Shown piece by piece: positions 12,866 through 26,200 of a DNA stretch of 64,000 nucleotides; the stretch's first letter is position 1; every line of letters starts with the position of its first letter. The translations under genes were made by a program, and so were the position numbers. The notes under the pieces were generated by a model, which did no database searches, was not told the origin of the DNA, and saw only the letters and a list, made by a program, of their open reading frames with translations. Location: contig CM067576.1 of the NCBI GenBank assembly GCA_034336665.1, forward strand, positions 13,693,385-13,757,384, in the 5' to 3' direction. This stretch comes from Luscinia megarhynchos. Taxonomy: Eukaryota > Chordata > Aves > Passeriformes > Turdidae.

Positions 12866-15800
12866 CTATAAATCAAGTGCACAAACCCCAAAATAAACTA
12901 AAGAGCACAATATTCCCCTCTTTTCAAGTTAAAAGATACTAATTTGCATGTCAATTTTTCCTGTACTGGGATTACAAGTGCATCAACAATTGAGCTAATC
13001 AATCCTGTAATTCTTCCTCAGTTCCAAGCCTCAGTGTTCTCTATGCTACCAGCACAAGTGAAAGGATGGAGAGAACGACTGCTGCAGATCTGACTGCCTC
13101 CTTAAAAGTCCTTTTTAGTTTGCATTCTACTTCTCCATTCCCAACATACAGAGGAAACATCACGCAATTTCTTTGGATTTATTCAGCAAATTTTTAAATA
13201 AAACTCAAAAGTCATGACTTTTTATTTGACAGCAAATGCATCAGTATTCAAAGAAGCTCTAAAACAAGCCCTAGATTAGGACATGGAGTAATTCAGATAC
13301 AGATCAGCTTTAAATGGGTAAGCCTCCACATAGCTTTGACCTAGACTACCTTTTCAGCACAAAAAATCTTTGCTGAATAAGAGTGCCATAACACTCTACA
13401 CATCAAAGTAATAAGAAGAAAATTATGCAATTTTAAGAAAAATAAAACAGTATTGACTAGCATTATTCTAAATACTGCTATTTGATCCAGGGATTAATAC
13501 AACGATACAAAACTATAGTTATAGTTAACACAAATTCCTACCTCGATTCATTTATTTGAAAAAAATTATCCTGCTAAAGGGAAATTCCAATCACAACGTT
13601 CCCATGCTAAATCATAGATAATGTAACATTTTGAATAAATTTTCATATTTCTCAGTGGTATTTTAAATTCTTTAAAGAATTCTCTTCAGAGCCAATACTT
13701 CTTTAGATACGTTTTACCTGGAAGATGAAGTTTTTCTTACAATTGCAGGCAGAGCCCATATAGCAAAAAGGTAAAATAAATATTGTGGAGTTTCATTTTT
13801 TCTCTCATTGTAGTTATAGACATATTAAAAAACAGAGTTTCTACAGTTTTAAGTCACCTAGACAGCTTGCTAATTAAATAAAATAGATTCTGTGCATGTT
13901 TCTTTAATAAGACTTGTGACTCCTTAAACTTTTGAGAGACATTTATAGATAACAGTAACAAGAAATCATATGAGGTTATAAGCCTCTCAAGCCAAAACAA
14001 TAAGATTATTTTATAACTGCAGAATAAAATAAAACAACTCCACAATATCATTAGATAAAATTCAGAAATTTATTCAAAAGAAACCTTGGGATCGTCTGCA
14101 TTACACAGTGATTCAAGTGGGAAGGGGCATGTAATTAAAAAAAACCAAACCAGCAGGTGCTGAAAGGAAGAGTGTGAAGCTGTACATAACATTCAAAGTA
14201 CAAGACTCCCTACAAAGAACAATTATCCATGAGAAACACAGTCTCAAATTATAAAAGGCTCCCAAATTATAGCAGTGTGCAGTCTCTGGCAGTACCAAAC
14301 ATGACAAATAAACAATAAAAGCATCTTACTTGTATTACACAAAGCCTTCAGAATATAATCCTTCACACAAAATAACAAACAAAAATTACCTTTTTCTTCC
14401 CTAATGTTTGTTGTTTTCTCCATACCTTGGTACACGGTGCCTTTTCTGGCACCTGTAACAAGTCTTTTATTTCAGGCTAGGAGTTTATTCCTGGCTATTC
14501 TATTCTTGTACTGACAAAATGACTACTGCTACCAGACATTACAGCTTCTCTGACACACAATGACTTCCAGAAAGCTACACTTCCCCAAGAAAGGAAAGTA
14601 AGAGAAAGGGAAGGGACAGTAGTTAAAATTATGTGTGAAACCAGTTACCATTGCACCCATTACCTAAAATTTCAGGAGCCAGCTCCCCATCACATCATCT
14701 CAATATTTTAATTTTAAATTTTACAGGTAGCCTCCTGCCATACATATATTTTTTCTTTAACAGAGAAATGATGCAAAGAAAAGCAACAAGCCAAAAAATT
14801 GTGAAGGTCTGCATGGCAGGAAAAACTACCTAATAAGCAACAGGTTGTAAACAAGCACTTGAACAGATTATCTTAAAGCTCCACTAAGTGTGGTTTCCTT
14901 AGCGATATCTGAACTTCTACATAAAAACTAAAAATAAAAATTTCCATCAGAAGTCAAGATCATGAAGTTAAGATTGCTGATTACCTCCTGATTAAATGCA
15001 ATTAAATATCAATGCCACTTTAGAATTCTTTTTCCTGAAACAAAGCAGTGAAACAAGATACAAGCACAGACAAATAGAAACACATAAAGATTACTTCAGG
15101 TTTAACAGCAACAATTTTGTGTCCTCTTCACTGTTAAATGTTATTATTTTATACAGAGTAAGTTATTTGTCTGTGGATGAGTTGATACAACTGCATTGAA
15201 GTGCAGGTACTCAGTCAATTCTTTCTTGAAGCTTCAGCAGATGACCCACAGTGTGCATACACATGCCTGTACAGACATCCACTTAAGATCTGTAATATCC
15301 ACCTTACACAAGACTGTTTCCAAAATTACTTCCCTTCTGGAAGCTATAAACTTCAAAACCTGCATATCAATCTATGAATTTAAATATACTTAATACTTCC
15401 CCATTTATTCAGAAATTTACTGGTTTGTAGCACAGGGTTACCTTTAAATTCATTCACTTTGTCCAGGCACAGGACAGGAAGTAGGAATGCATTGCTACCT
15501 TTCATGCAACATTTTTTTATCCTTCTGTACTATATTACATATTCTCTTCTTGAAAATGTAATCCCTTCAAAGAATTATCTTCCTAAGTAAGACATTTTCC
15601 TTTTTTCCTGCTATACAATTCTGCTTTCACGAGTTGCAGCAAATGAACTCATTCACACTTTAGCTTTCCCATTAAACGTATGTAAAATGCATTGTCACAT
15701 ACTCAGTTTTTCACTTACTGCACTGAAAGTGCAATATTGTAGATATAAGTGCAATAATTTTAGAAATTTGATGTAAAATTGTTAAAAATATTCTTGCATC

Positions 15801-18800
15801 CCCCTAAATATATTTATTCACACTACTAAAATTGCATCTAGTGCTGTACATTTATACCAGAGTGTGCTTTGCCATGATGTTTTGTAAGTAGGCAGATCAC
15901 ACTTCTACTTAGAAATAGTATCTTTAATTAGTCCAACACTTATACATGGAAAATTAGAGAAGCACTTGAAAAACTACGCTCTTTGGATGTTTAAAATAAA
16001 ATCTATTTAGAATGTTAGAGGATTTAAAATGATTCATTTTTAAATGATGATGGTTGATTCAAATCCACAGGAAGGTAGCAAAACTAATGGGAAAGTGCTA
16101 CCAGCAATAGGAACACAACCAAGCTATGAATCCAGCAATGCTTCCTTTGGAGAAGAGACTGAGCTGGAGTCAAGATTATCCCTACACTTACACGTCAAAG
16201 TCAATAGAGAAAACAAGAACAACAGAGGAAAAACAGACCTGACAAACTAAGTTGGGTCTGCTAGCAAAGGAAATAGGAAAACTGAGATTAAACAGAACAT
16301 AAAAATAATGGCAAACATGGATCCAAAGTGTTAAACAGCTTGTAAAAAACTCCCACAGGTAAAGTGACACTGGAAATATAAAGAGCCAGACATAAAGGAC
16401 AAGACATTTGATTGAAGTGTACAAAACCACAAATAGAGAATTAACCCATGACATGCAACATGGATAATTGGGCAAAAAGAAAGAAAAAAATTAGAAAGTG
16501 AAGCAGGTGAGAGCCTCTCCCCAACCCCACTGAGTGCAATGCCCATGAGGGATGATGTTACAGACCAGAATGATGAAGCCATTACATAAAGCCACTCATA
16601 CTTTATGTCCCAGTCTCACTGATGCCATTGCAGTGAGCCCATAATTATCTCCTGAGAAGGAAGAATGGACAAAGGGTCACAATAAACTGTCTTAAAAGAT
16701 TCAAAAGAAAATGTCACTAAACCTAAACTAACAAAACAAACTCAAAACTAAAAACTTAACCCAAAGTTTTAATTAACTGGGAGGTTGCAGCAAACTACTA
16801 ATGACAGAAAGAGCTTAAGGTTCTTTGACTGATCAGTGATGAGGCCCTCAGGTCTAAGTCGAAGAGCCACTCCCTCCACATCTATTTCCACAGGTTTGGA
16901 ACAGGCTCAGAGCCTGCTAAAAATACACATTCCCCATATGGTGTCTCTCCATGAGGCAGCCTGCCTGGGTAAGAACAAAACTTGCCTTGCTGCTGCAGCA
17001 AATGTAGTCCTCCACTGAAGAAGACCTTACATTAAATATTGTGAAAGTAAAACTACAGCATGACAGAAGAAGGAGCCTAGCTACATAGCAACACTTATTC
17101 ACTTCCTTTAACTTGGTGGCAATATAAGATAAAGAGTACAGCTCTCAAAAACAGTCTCCAAGGTTAATTAGAATTTGAATGGAATACAATACAGAGCACT
17201 ACATCCTTTTGTAGTTTTATTTTTCCCCTACAGTAATAGACACAGCATTTTTAGCTTCTTTTTGCATCTAATGAATATACGAGGACACTCACAGAACAGA
17301 GCAGACTACTGTTTTTCACAGCCTTATTTACTCAGCTTTTGTTTATTCAATTGAAGATAGCTGGGGAGTTTGCATTCAGCATGACATATTTACTGGTGCT
17401 GGTAACAGGATACTCTGGAAGATATTAAGTGTTGAAATAAAGCAACTGCTTTCACTGTTTAAGTGTCCCTGGTTCACTTACCATGTATAACACATTTCAA
17501 AGCACAAAAAGTGCACGAGCTTATGGAATAAAATCTTCTACTGAGCATTTTCACATACATGGAGAAACTGATTTTCTTCTCTGTCAGAGTAAATCAGTAT
17601 TTATACTATCTAAGAACTGACTAATACTAGAATTTACTGAATGAACAACTGAATTTAAGATACAAGTTTAATAAAAGTAATACAAGACAGGAAATAAACA
17701 CAGAGAAAAAATCTATTTCTATTTCCGTTAGGCTTCTCCTACTGAGTGATAGATTTCTAAGTAGTTCTGGACGTTATGTGTTCTCTGGTTTAAAACCTAA
17801 TCACCATTTATTTTTTCCCCTAGGAACATCTACAAACATAAGGCAAATGCATGCAGAGAGAACTCACTAAAAGATTACATTAAAAAGCAGGAGCTACTGA
17901 GCAAAGTCATGCAGGGTTTGGAGATCTGGGGATTCACTACTCTGACTAAATGGCCTCAACATCCTGCAGTTTTCATTATTCATGTTGTTCAAGTCCATTG
18001 TATTTAAAGATGACCATACCACAGTTGGAATGGGAGAGTCAACCTCAGTGGATGTATGTTCAACCAACCAAAGCTACAGATGGCAAACCTTTTTGGATGC
18101 TATCACTCTATCATTTAAGTTTTCCAAAATGCTGGTGTACACATCCTTCACCAATTTTCTCCCTGCTCCCTGACTCTGCCCAGTAAAAACCAAGGTTCTG
18201 TGCAATGATATTTCTGCTGTTTTTTCGACTCAGTGTTCTATTTTGCAGCTAAAACCATCAAATCTTTAGCTGAACTAGAATATCCTCAAAAGATGTTCTT
18301 GTGTAAGTAACCATGCTTCCTGCTGGATTCTAGACAGCTGTTGGCATGTGTACCTAGTCAGTTCAAAATACATGCCTATGTGATGGATGGATGAATGGAG
18401 GGAATTCAGTTTCTCTGAGGAAACTAAAAGAACACTTTAGGACACATCACCTCTCCCCAAGACAAATGGAAGCATCCTCTGTGCAGCACCCAAGTCTTGA
18501 AAGGATCACAGCCACATAGCAGTCATCACAACATCCAACCCTTCTGGAATGGTGGAGAACAGGATCCCTTTGCCTCTGCTAACAGCTCTGAATTCCTGAG
18601 TACAGCAGCTTCCAGGCTTGCTTACAGGCCCCACAAGTCAGTCTCTTGGCAGCTGAAGACTGCTTTGGAACCTGCTCAGAGCCTCAAGGATTGTTTACAG
18701 AAGATTAAGCTTAAAATCAAATCATCTAGAAGTTCCAACTTTGCTCCACTGCCCACTTGAGGTACCAGTTCCCTGTGTAGAAAATGCATTCAAATTTGGC

Positions 18801-20112
18801 ATTCCTTGTAACAAGGTGTCAGACAGGATACCCAAAGACATATTCATGTTGCAGTTGATGGAAGCTTGTCTTAAATTGCACAGAAAATGCCCTGGAGATT
18901 TTTTTTTTAAATATGCAAATACTCCAAAATTCAACTTAGTTTATATTCTCAGACACTTACATGCCTAAAAGCCACAAAGATTTTCCTTTTCTGATGTTGC
19001 CTGAGATCTAAAAAGCAGTAGAAGCATGACAGTTTTATTAAATGTTTACCTAAAACATTCACTTCACTTGGTATATTTTCTGTTTCAGTTCCAGCAACAC
19101 TGATTCCAATGGGATTCACACAGGGCTTTAAACACCCACTGCCAGCAGAGCTCCCACTGCCTGTATGGCACAGTGTACACATGGAGTAAAGAAAGGTAAA
19201 TCTGGTATTAGTCAGGTCTTGTGGGACTGAAGAGACAAAATAAAAATTTTTAAATACCTGTGAAACCTATAAACAGAAACGTTGGTCCAAATGCTCACTC
19301 AGGACATTTCAATCAATGCAGCTTTCAACAGAAATGCCAAATGGGACAAACACCTCATCTCCTTTCATGATTGCCACTGTTTCATACTCTACATGAATAA
19401 AGTGAAACTCATTTTGATAAGTTTTCTACATTACTGTTAATTTATTTTGAATGATAGAGAGTTTTAGAGTGAGAAATCGGAGTCCTGTGTCCAGAGAGAG
19501 GAGGAACAACACTTCACCTACAAGAAACAGAAGCAAATACAGAAAGTAAATGTCTAAGTCTATAAGAAGGGGCTCCTTCACAGCTGGGACCATAACTACT
19601 TGTAAGATCTGAAACAGGTGAGCTACTGATCACTAGAAATGCCACTAGAACAAAGTAGAAAGGTTTGCATTTACATTTTTCATAATTAACAGAACCAGAC
19701 AAAAAGGGACAAATCAGAGCTCATCTAATCTCAGAGATGTTCCTCAATTTACATTTTCTTCCAGCATCTGCTCCACTCATGAGCATGATCCTAGAGGCAA
19801 AACTTCATACTTCTTCCTTCCAGTCTTTCAGAAACATTGACCACTGATCAGCCTGCTCCTGTACCTCCTTACTTCCAAAATATACAATGGTATTTATTTC
19901 TAGTTTGGCACCTCCTTTGAAAGTACGAGGTAAATTCTGCCTCATTTTATAATTTGTCAGTCCTCACTCTATACATCCATCTTTTCATGACTGTCTTGCA
20001 AGCTCTTTCTCTTACACAGCAAATATTTCTAAGTAAACAATGTACTGACAGTGTTTAATTTTTTATGTGCATCTCAGTGCATCCTGTATCCTTTACTGCT
20101 ACTTTATTCCAT

Positions 20113-20232
20113 TTATATATATCTACATATATATACACACACATATATATGCACACATATATATACATATATAAACACACACATATATATATACATATAC
20201 ACACACACATATATATACATACATATATATAT
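20113..20232. repeat. Compound TA/CA microsatellite, about 120 bp
   Basis: ATAT and ACAC blocks are interleaved over about 120 bp, with several repeats of the form ACATATATATAC. It is almost entirely alternating purine-pyrimidine. It creates spurious open frames of I, Y, T and H residues on the plus strand (20051-20293), which are not genes. Confidence 0.95.
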
Positions 20233-20260
20233 CTTAGACTTCTTATGTACCAAAACTAAT

Positions 20261-20290
20261 AGTACCACCTTTCTTAGTACCACCTTTCTT
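20261..20290. repeat. 15-bp tandem duplication
   Basis: AGTACCACCTTTCTT occurs twice head to tail (20261-20275 and 20276-20290) with no mismatch, about 30 bp after the microsatellite. It is a recent slippage-type duplication. Confidence 0.9.
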
Positions 20291-23200
20291 TAATTTCCAC
20301 ATGCCTTTATTAAAAAGCCAATTGATTTAGATATCTGCTTGATCACCTACACTGACCTTTTACACACTCTCACAATAAGCACATATATAGTCTAATCAGA
20401 TTTGGTTACTATCTGAAGCAGATATTGCCTGGTCAGTTTACAATTAGATTTTCAGCTGGATATTTTCTCATGTATAGCCATGCCCAACTTTATGATTTTT
20501 TAGCCCTTTTAACCCATCTCCAACCTATATTTTTCCTCAGTAGAAATTTCAGCTCCTGCTGTGCTGGACGTCATTTCTTCAAGTTCTGGAGCTTTGGAAA
20601 TAAACCTTCAATGCAATTTACTTGGACTGCCAACCTATGTTATCATGGACCAGCACAACACTAAGACAGAGGCTCAATAAATGATACAGTTGTGCAATTC
20701 ATTACAAAGTCAGATGAGCTCTTTGTCATTTAAGTAGACAGGAGAGACTGACATTAAAATAGGGTTCATTAAAAGTGAATTTGAGCCTCAGCATTCACTG
20801 TACCAAAACATCTGGAGACAGCCTAATTCTTACTGGAGTGCCTCAGAAAATACTTGATCTTTTAACTAAGCACAGGGGATTTGCCAAGTAAAATGCTGCT
20901 TTCTTTGTACCACTATATACTTGAGGAGGATTTATTTTATGAATATCACAGTACTTCCCCATGAACAGCAAAAACATGGACCAACTCCCACAGACTATTT
21001 GTATTAAGATGCATTATTACAGAAAATACTGCAAACTGTTTGCTTTGGCAAGTTGTCCAGGAAAATACGCAGTTAAGCTCCTGTGTATTCCTTATTTTAA
21101 ATATTTATCACTTTTGTCTAGATGTGAAAGTAAAAAATCAGTTTATTGCTTTTGGCTATTCTGAACAAACAATATTTTTGTGATGTTCTTTCTTGACCCT
21201 CATGTTTCATTATTATATGGTACCTTCTTGGATCTTTAGGATATGGACACGTCTGATAAAGTAAGGAAAAACTTTAAAGACTTCAGTAAACAGATCACAA
21301 TCTAGCTCAAAGAACCTTTACAGGGTTGATAATGAGGTTTTCAAAGTGCCTTGGAAGCAGCTAGCATCTCAGTTTTTTAATGCTTTTCCCTTTTCTTTAA
21401 GAGAAAACTTGTTACTTTTTTATCAAAAAGAAAAAAAGCAAAGGGAAAAGAGTGAGAAAAACATAACAACTGAAATCAACACATCAAGGCAGGTGGGTAT
21501 TCCAATGAAATTCTATAGTTCTCTCTAGATGCACATTTATTTGAGAACTGTTTATTTGAGTTGAGCGTATGTAGCTTCACACTCTCTTTTCAGGAAAGGC
21601 ACCATGAGAGGCAGAGCCATGAATGCTCATGTAGGATAGTTAGGGAAGTTTGCACTGCCAGCTGATTTCAGGAGCCAAAGGAAAACACTCCAATGACATA
21701 ACAAAGCAATGATATGTAGCTAGACACTAGGAATACCAAAATCTTTCATTCCAACCTTGATTTGCACTTGTCTATTTAAGCTTGTTTAAATCATAAGATC
21801 TTTCCTGAGACCTTTTCTGAGAATTTATATTTTAAAGTATTTTAAATTCATGTTCTATCATCTATATTAAAATATATTCTAATTTATGTAAGTTTATAAT
21901 ACTGAAAAATGTCATATGAGTTAACTTATGATCAGGAATGGAATGTCTTGGGGTGTTTTGTTTTTTTTTAAAAAATACTAAAGCCTCATTATCTTTCATA
22001 ACTCAGTCTGTCTTCCTAAAGCTGTTTATCCAGAAAGTTATTTCCAAATGTGTTTACTATTAACTTTTGTTTTTAACCCAGCAATTTTAATGATAGGCTT
22101 TTGCAATTAGCAAATGATGGAGCATGAAACACTCAAATTCACTGTGCTAATCACTTCACAGTTCAAAGGTAAACCTTACACTTTTTACAACAGTATCAGC
22201 TGTTGTCAAGATGTAAAACATATGTGAAAGCAAACAACATAATGTAATTAGTTAATTTTGGTAGATTTGCACAAGTGTTACCAAAGCAGAGTTTGATCCA
22301 AATACATTACAAAATTTCAATGAAAAAAATTCTGCAGATTCCTTAATGTGCAAATATATTGCATTTTATTTTTGATATCGCTTATTTCTATATCACTGAA
22401 CAAAGGAAGAAGATAAATAGTTCAGTATTGGTTCTTGAAGTGTTGGACAGAATGACTCCCTATTGATTTTCCTGCTGCTGTTCTGTTCAGGGTACAATTG
22501 AAAGACATGCAAGTACTTTACAGTTTTCTAAAGGAAGTAAACATTTTGACACTGAAACACTGAATGAGACCTTGGAGGTAAAGTAGCTGAAGAACACAGA
22601 ACGAAGTAAATCAGTAGCCTTGACACTGTCTACCTGAGAATGTATTTAATTGAAATTTGAACAGCTATGTGGGCTGTAGGTACAGATGTGATCCAGTACC
22701 AAGTAGCACCAGGAATTTTGCACTGTTGAAGCAAATTTCACACAGTTTGAAAAATGACCAAATGCAATTTCGATTCACAGATTCTCCCCTACCACTTTCA
22801 GATCTACTATTAATTACAATTAATTGCAATTATCAGAAAAAATATGTGAACTTAGAACTGAAAATTTCTTGTGTTGTACCTTGATGCTTTCCAAAAGCAC
22901 AGTTGTGAGCTCTATTTCCTCTAATTATCAATGCAACTGATAAAACATATACAGAGCTGTTTAAATATCAAAAGCATCAAAAACTGTACTTTGGGTAAAA
23001 TGCCTTTTTCCATGATACTCATTGCATAAGCCTTAGAGCACAAAGCTGCTTTTATTGAATTTCCAAATGTGACTTCACAGCTGTTGCCCTCGGTAGCAGT
23101 CAATATTTGTATATTACTTTAATGAGTTCCTAGTAACTCAAACTCCTGAGGCACAGCTGTGCTCCTGGACTCAAACATGCAATTCCCATATATTTCAGTT

Positions 23201-26200
23201 ACCAGAACTGCATTGCTTCTTCCCCACCCCTTTTACTTTACTTTTCTGGCACATCAAATGAGGTTTTTCCCCTTCTCTTTCCTCCATGCATTGCAAAGGA
23301 GTCCAGTGAGATGAGATGGTGTTTGGTGGCTCTATTGAGCAGGCTGGGAGCCTTGATATCTGCTGGAGTCCAGCTGTAAATGTGGATAGAATGGATAAGT
23401 CAAAGCCCAACAGACTACAGTTTTTAAGATGTACTGGGTTTCTTTCAGGAAAACCTGAGCCAAGCTCTTTATCAGAGCACAACTCCAGAGAAACAAAGCT
23501 TAGCAATACCTGTTAATGACTCTTGACCAGTACTCAATTTTTGTGAGTTTGGGGAACAGTTTACACCCTCTCCTTAAATTCCATTTGTCAATCTCTGGAA
23601 AAGACTCGAGCACTAAGAGCTAGTCATATAATGTGTAGAGATTTATAAATAACTTTTACGTTTACAAGAAGTGCTGCTTCTTTTCACTGCTTAAGAAAAC
23701 TATTTCCCCTTCCTTGTTATAGTGAGGGGGTCAATCATGAACTCAATCATTAATGAAGCTCAGCAGTACCCTGCACAAAGCTCAAAGTGAGTATCACTTT
23801 CAGGCATCCACAGCAGGAGCAAATGGCCAATTCTGAAAGAGAAATCTGTTTAGAAAATGGGAAGAAGGAGTTCTTTCACAATCTTTCCTAAGCACATACA
23901 TATTTACTTTTTGATAGGTAGTGTACAAGCACTTGTTTTAAAGATTAAATCTATTTTCACTAAGATCAGTTCCAATCCCTCAGTGCAGGGTGAAGTACAC
24001 CAGTATTTCTCCCAGAATAAAGGATATAAATTCACATATATTCCTCAGTTATTTCCTTGTATTCCCACCACCATAGAAAAAACACAAACCCACAGGTTGA
24101 CACTTATGTTTGTCTGTCTCCAACCATTTCTGCTTAGCAAAATCCTTCAAAATTTCAAATCCTTCAAAAGAGCTGTGTCAGAAGAAACATAGAACGTACA
24201 TGGAACGGAACTGAGGGGAAAAAGTCTCAGAAATGGAAAATGTAGTTCTACACCAAAATGAAAGGCTTTTAGAGAAATGTCTCTTTTTTATAACAGGTTC
24301 ACTTCAAAATTGCCTATATCCTTCTGCAGACTTAAGAGGTAACATATATTTAGTTTAGGCTTTTTTGAAATTAAATTTTGTTTAGTAATTCCCAATAATG
24401 CTTCTGTCAAATGTGGAGTTCAATGTCGTGTCTTTCACTAATACTGTTCCATCAAAGATTAACAATATTTCAATAGAAGGATACACAGACGCAAATCTAA
24501 CAAGCAGAGAGGGGTTAAACAAATCCTCGATTATTCCAGGCACTTTGGATAGTTGAAAAAATTCTCTTGGATAAACAATAAAACTGTTTAGAAGGAATAC
24601 TGCCTCTTCATCCATACTGGTTTTATTTAGACAAAACAAGGTTTGAGAGAAGTAAACCCATTCAATAATGATTAATTTTAGGGAAAAAAATTTAAGCAGA
24701 TACTTACTTTTCTGGAAAGTCATTGTAGGTTTTTTGATGCAATTGAAAAGAAAATATTATTTGGAATATGGGTTCCTGCTTCTCTAAACACCATAGATAA
24801 ATATGCATCAGGTTTCAGCATAATAAAAAAAAAATGTGTGGGAGGAGAGGGGGAAGGGATAAAATGATTGTTTAAAGGAATACAGAAAATCCATCTAGAA
24901 AGTTGGCTGTTTCATTTAACATAAGCTGTTTGCCTGGCTACGTCTGAGAGAAATTCATCAATGTGTGGCACTTTCTTGATTCTCCGCTGCTGATCAGATC
25001 TCCACTGAAAACTCAAGCCAAATGAATTTAAAATCATCCTGATTTCCTAAACTGGATTATCACATAACATAGTTTCTAAAAATACCAGGCAACCTATCAT
25101 GGGTATGACCTGTGACCTTTAGTTGGATGGGACTAAGCTACTGCAATGCCTACGTAAGTATTTTTCTTGTTTCAAAGCAGGGCATCTAAAATTCAAGCTT
25201 GAATGCAGCATCAGAGCATCTTGGTGACTGTGGGAAGGGACAGGAAAGCAAGTTTTTTTGTTGTTTCAGTTTGCCCATATGAGAGCTGCTTATACCTACT
25301 TGTCTAAACTGTTACTTTTCAAAAATAGCACAGCTTCCACCACGATTCACAAGCAGTGCTTCTGCTGTCTTATGGTTTGTTTAGTGATGAGAAAGATGGT
25401 GGGTAAAAATAAGAGCATGGCTTTTATGAAAAACACATCATACAAGTGCTCTTTTATGAAGGACTTTTAAGACATGCATGTTTTAAAGTAATGCATGGCT
25501 CTAGGATCAGTACTATTTCCTGTAATCAGTGAGTTAATTAATTTTCACGTGCTATTTTTTATCACGTTTTCCTATGTTTGTAATGGGTTCTCCCACTTAG
25601 TCAAGAGAATCTGCACCACTAGATGTCACTGCAAGCAGAACATTGGGAATCACACACTCATATGGAATTTACAGCCTCCTGCTTTATTGCTATCTTTTTT
25701 AAAAACAAAAGTTAGAAATAAGTTATTTTCTAGTCATATTTACTTTCTCATTTAGTTGAAGGTGAATAGCTGCCAAATTTCAAATACATATTGAATCCCC
25801 AGTGTCTGACTCTAAAGGTATGATGAGTAAAAACACTGACGATGTAAGAGTTGTAGGATGGGGATGATTACAAAAGCTAGCAGAACCTCATTTACAGCCT
25901 GATAATGTCCTGCACAGCAGTCAGTTTATTATGATTTCTTTAAAAACATTGCAAGCCTCTATCTCATTAGAGAGCAGAAGCAGCACACTGATTAATGTGC
26001 ATATGCTACAATATTAATTAGAGAATAAGATTTTGCAGAAGATTGATAATTTCATAGTGACAATTGCAGCTGCAATTAACTGAAGCTTTTCTGGAAATCT
26101 TCTGATGAGACAAAATGAAGAGAAATTAAAAGAAAATCAAAATCCAGATTGAAGTAGAAAGAAGGTGGGAATTATCTTCAGCATAAGACAAAAATGCCTC

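Larger units (their letters stand above)
11377..20112. other. AT-rich unique sequence, no gene seen
   Basis: No supported gene. Open frames reach 95 codons (16188-16475, minus) with no family signature. Small structures inside are an inverted repeat at 12508-12546 and an alternating purine-pyrimidine tract at 12833-12865. The segment 18480-18780 is somewhat GC-richer with an 87-codon frame, which I could not relate to any protein. Confidence 0.6.

Noticed and set aside
16880..18690. Shared phrase TTTGGAAC..GCTCAGAGCCT at about 16896 and 18668, also reminiscent of a CR1 3' segment
   Set aside because: The match covers only about 20 bp and the flanks do not align, so it is probably coincidence.
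20051..20293. Plus-strand frames rich in I, Y, T and H
   Set aside because: They are translations of the TA/CA microsatellite.
24382..24723. 113-codon minus-strand frame with a GTAAGT donor-like site near its start
   Set aside because: The composition is that of random AT-rich DNA, no domain is seen, and no matching acceptor can be argued.
24823..24835. A-run as a possible processed-pseudogene tail (also 32811-32819 and 44874-44923)
   Set aside because: No recognisable gene-derived body lies upstream and no target duplication was found.
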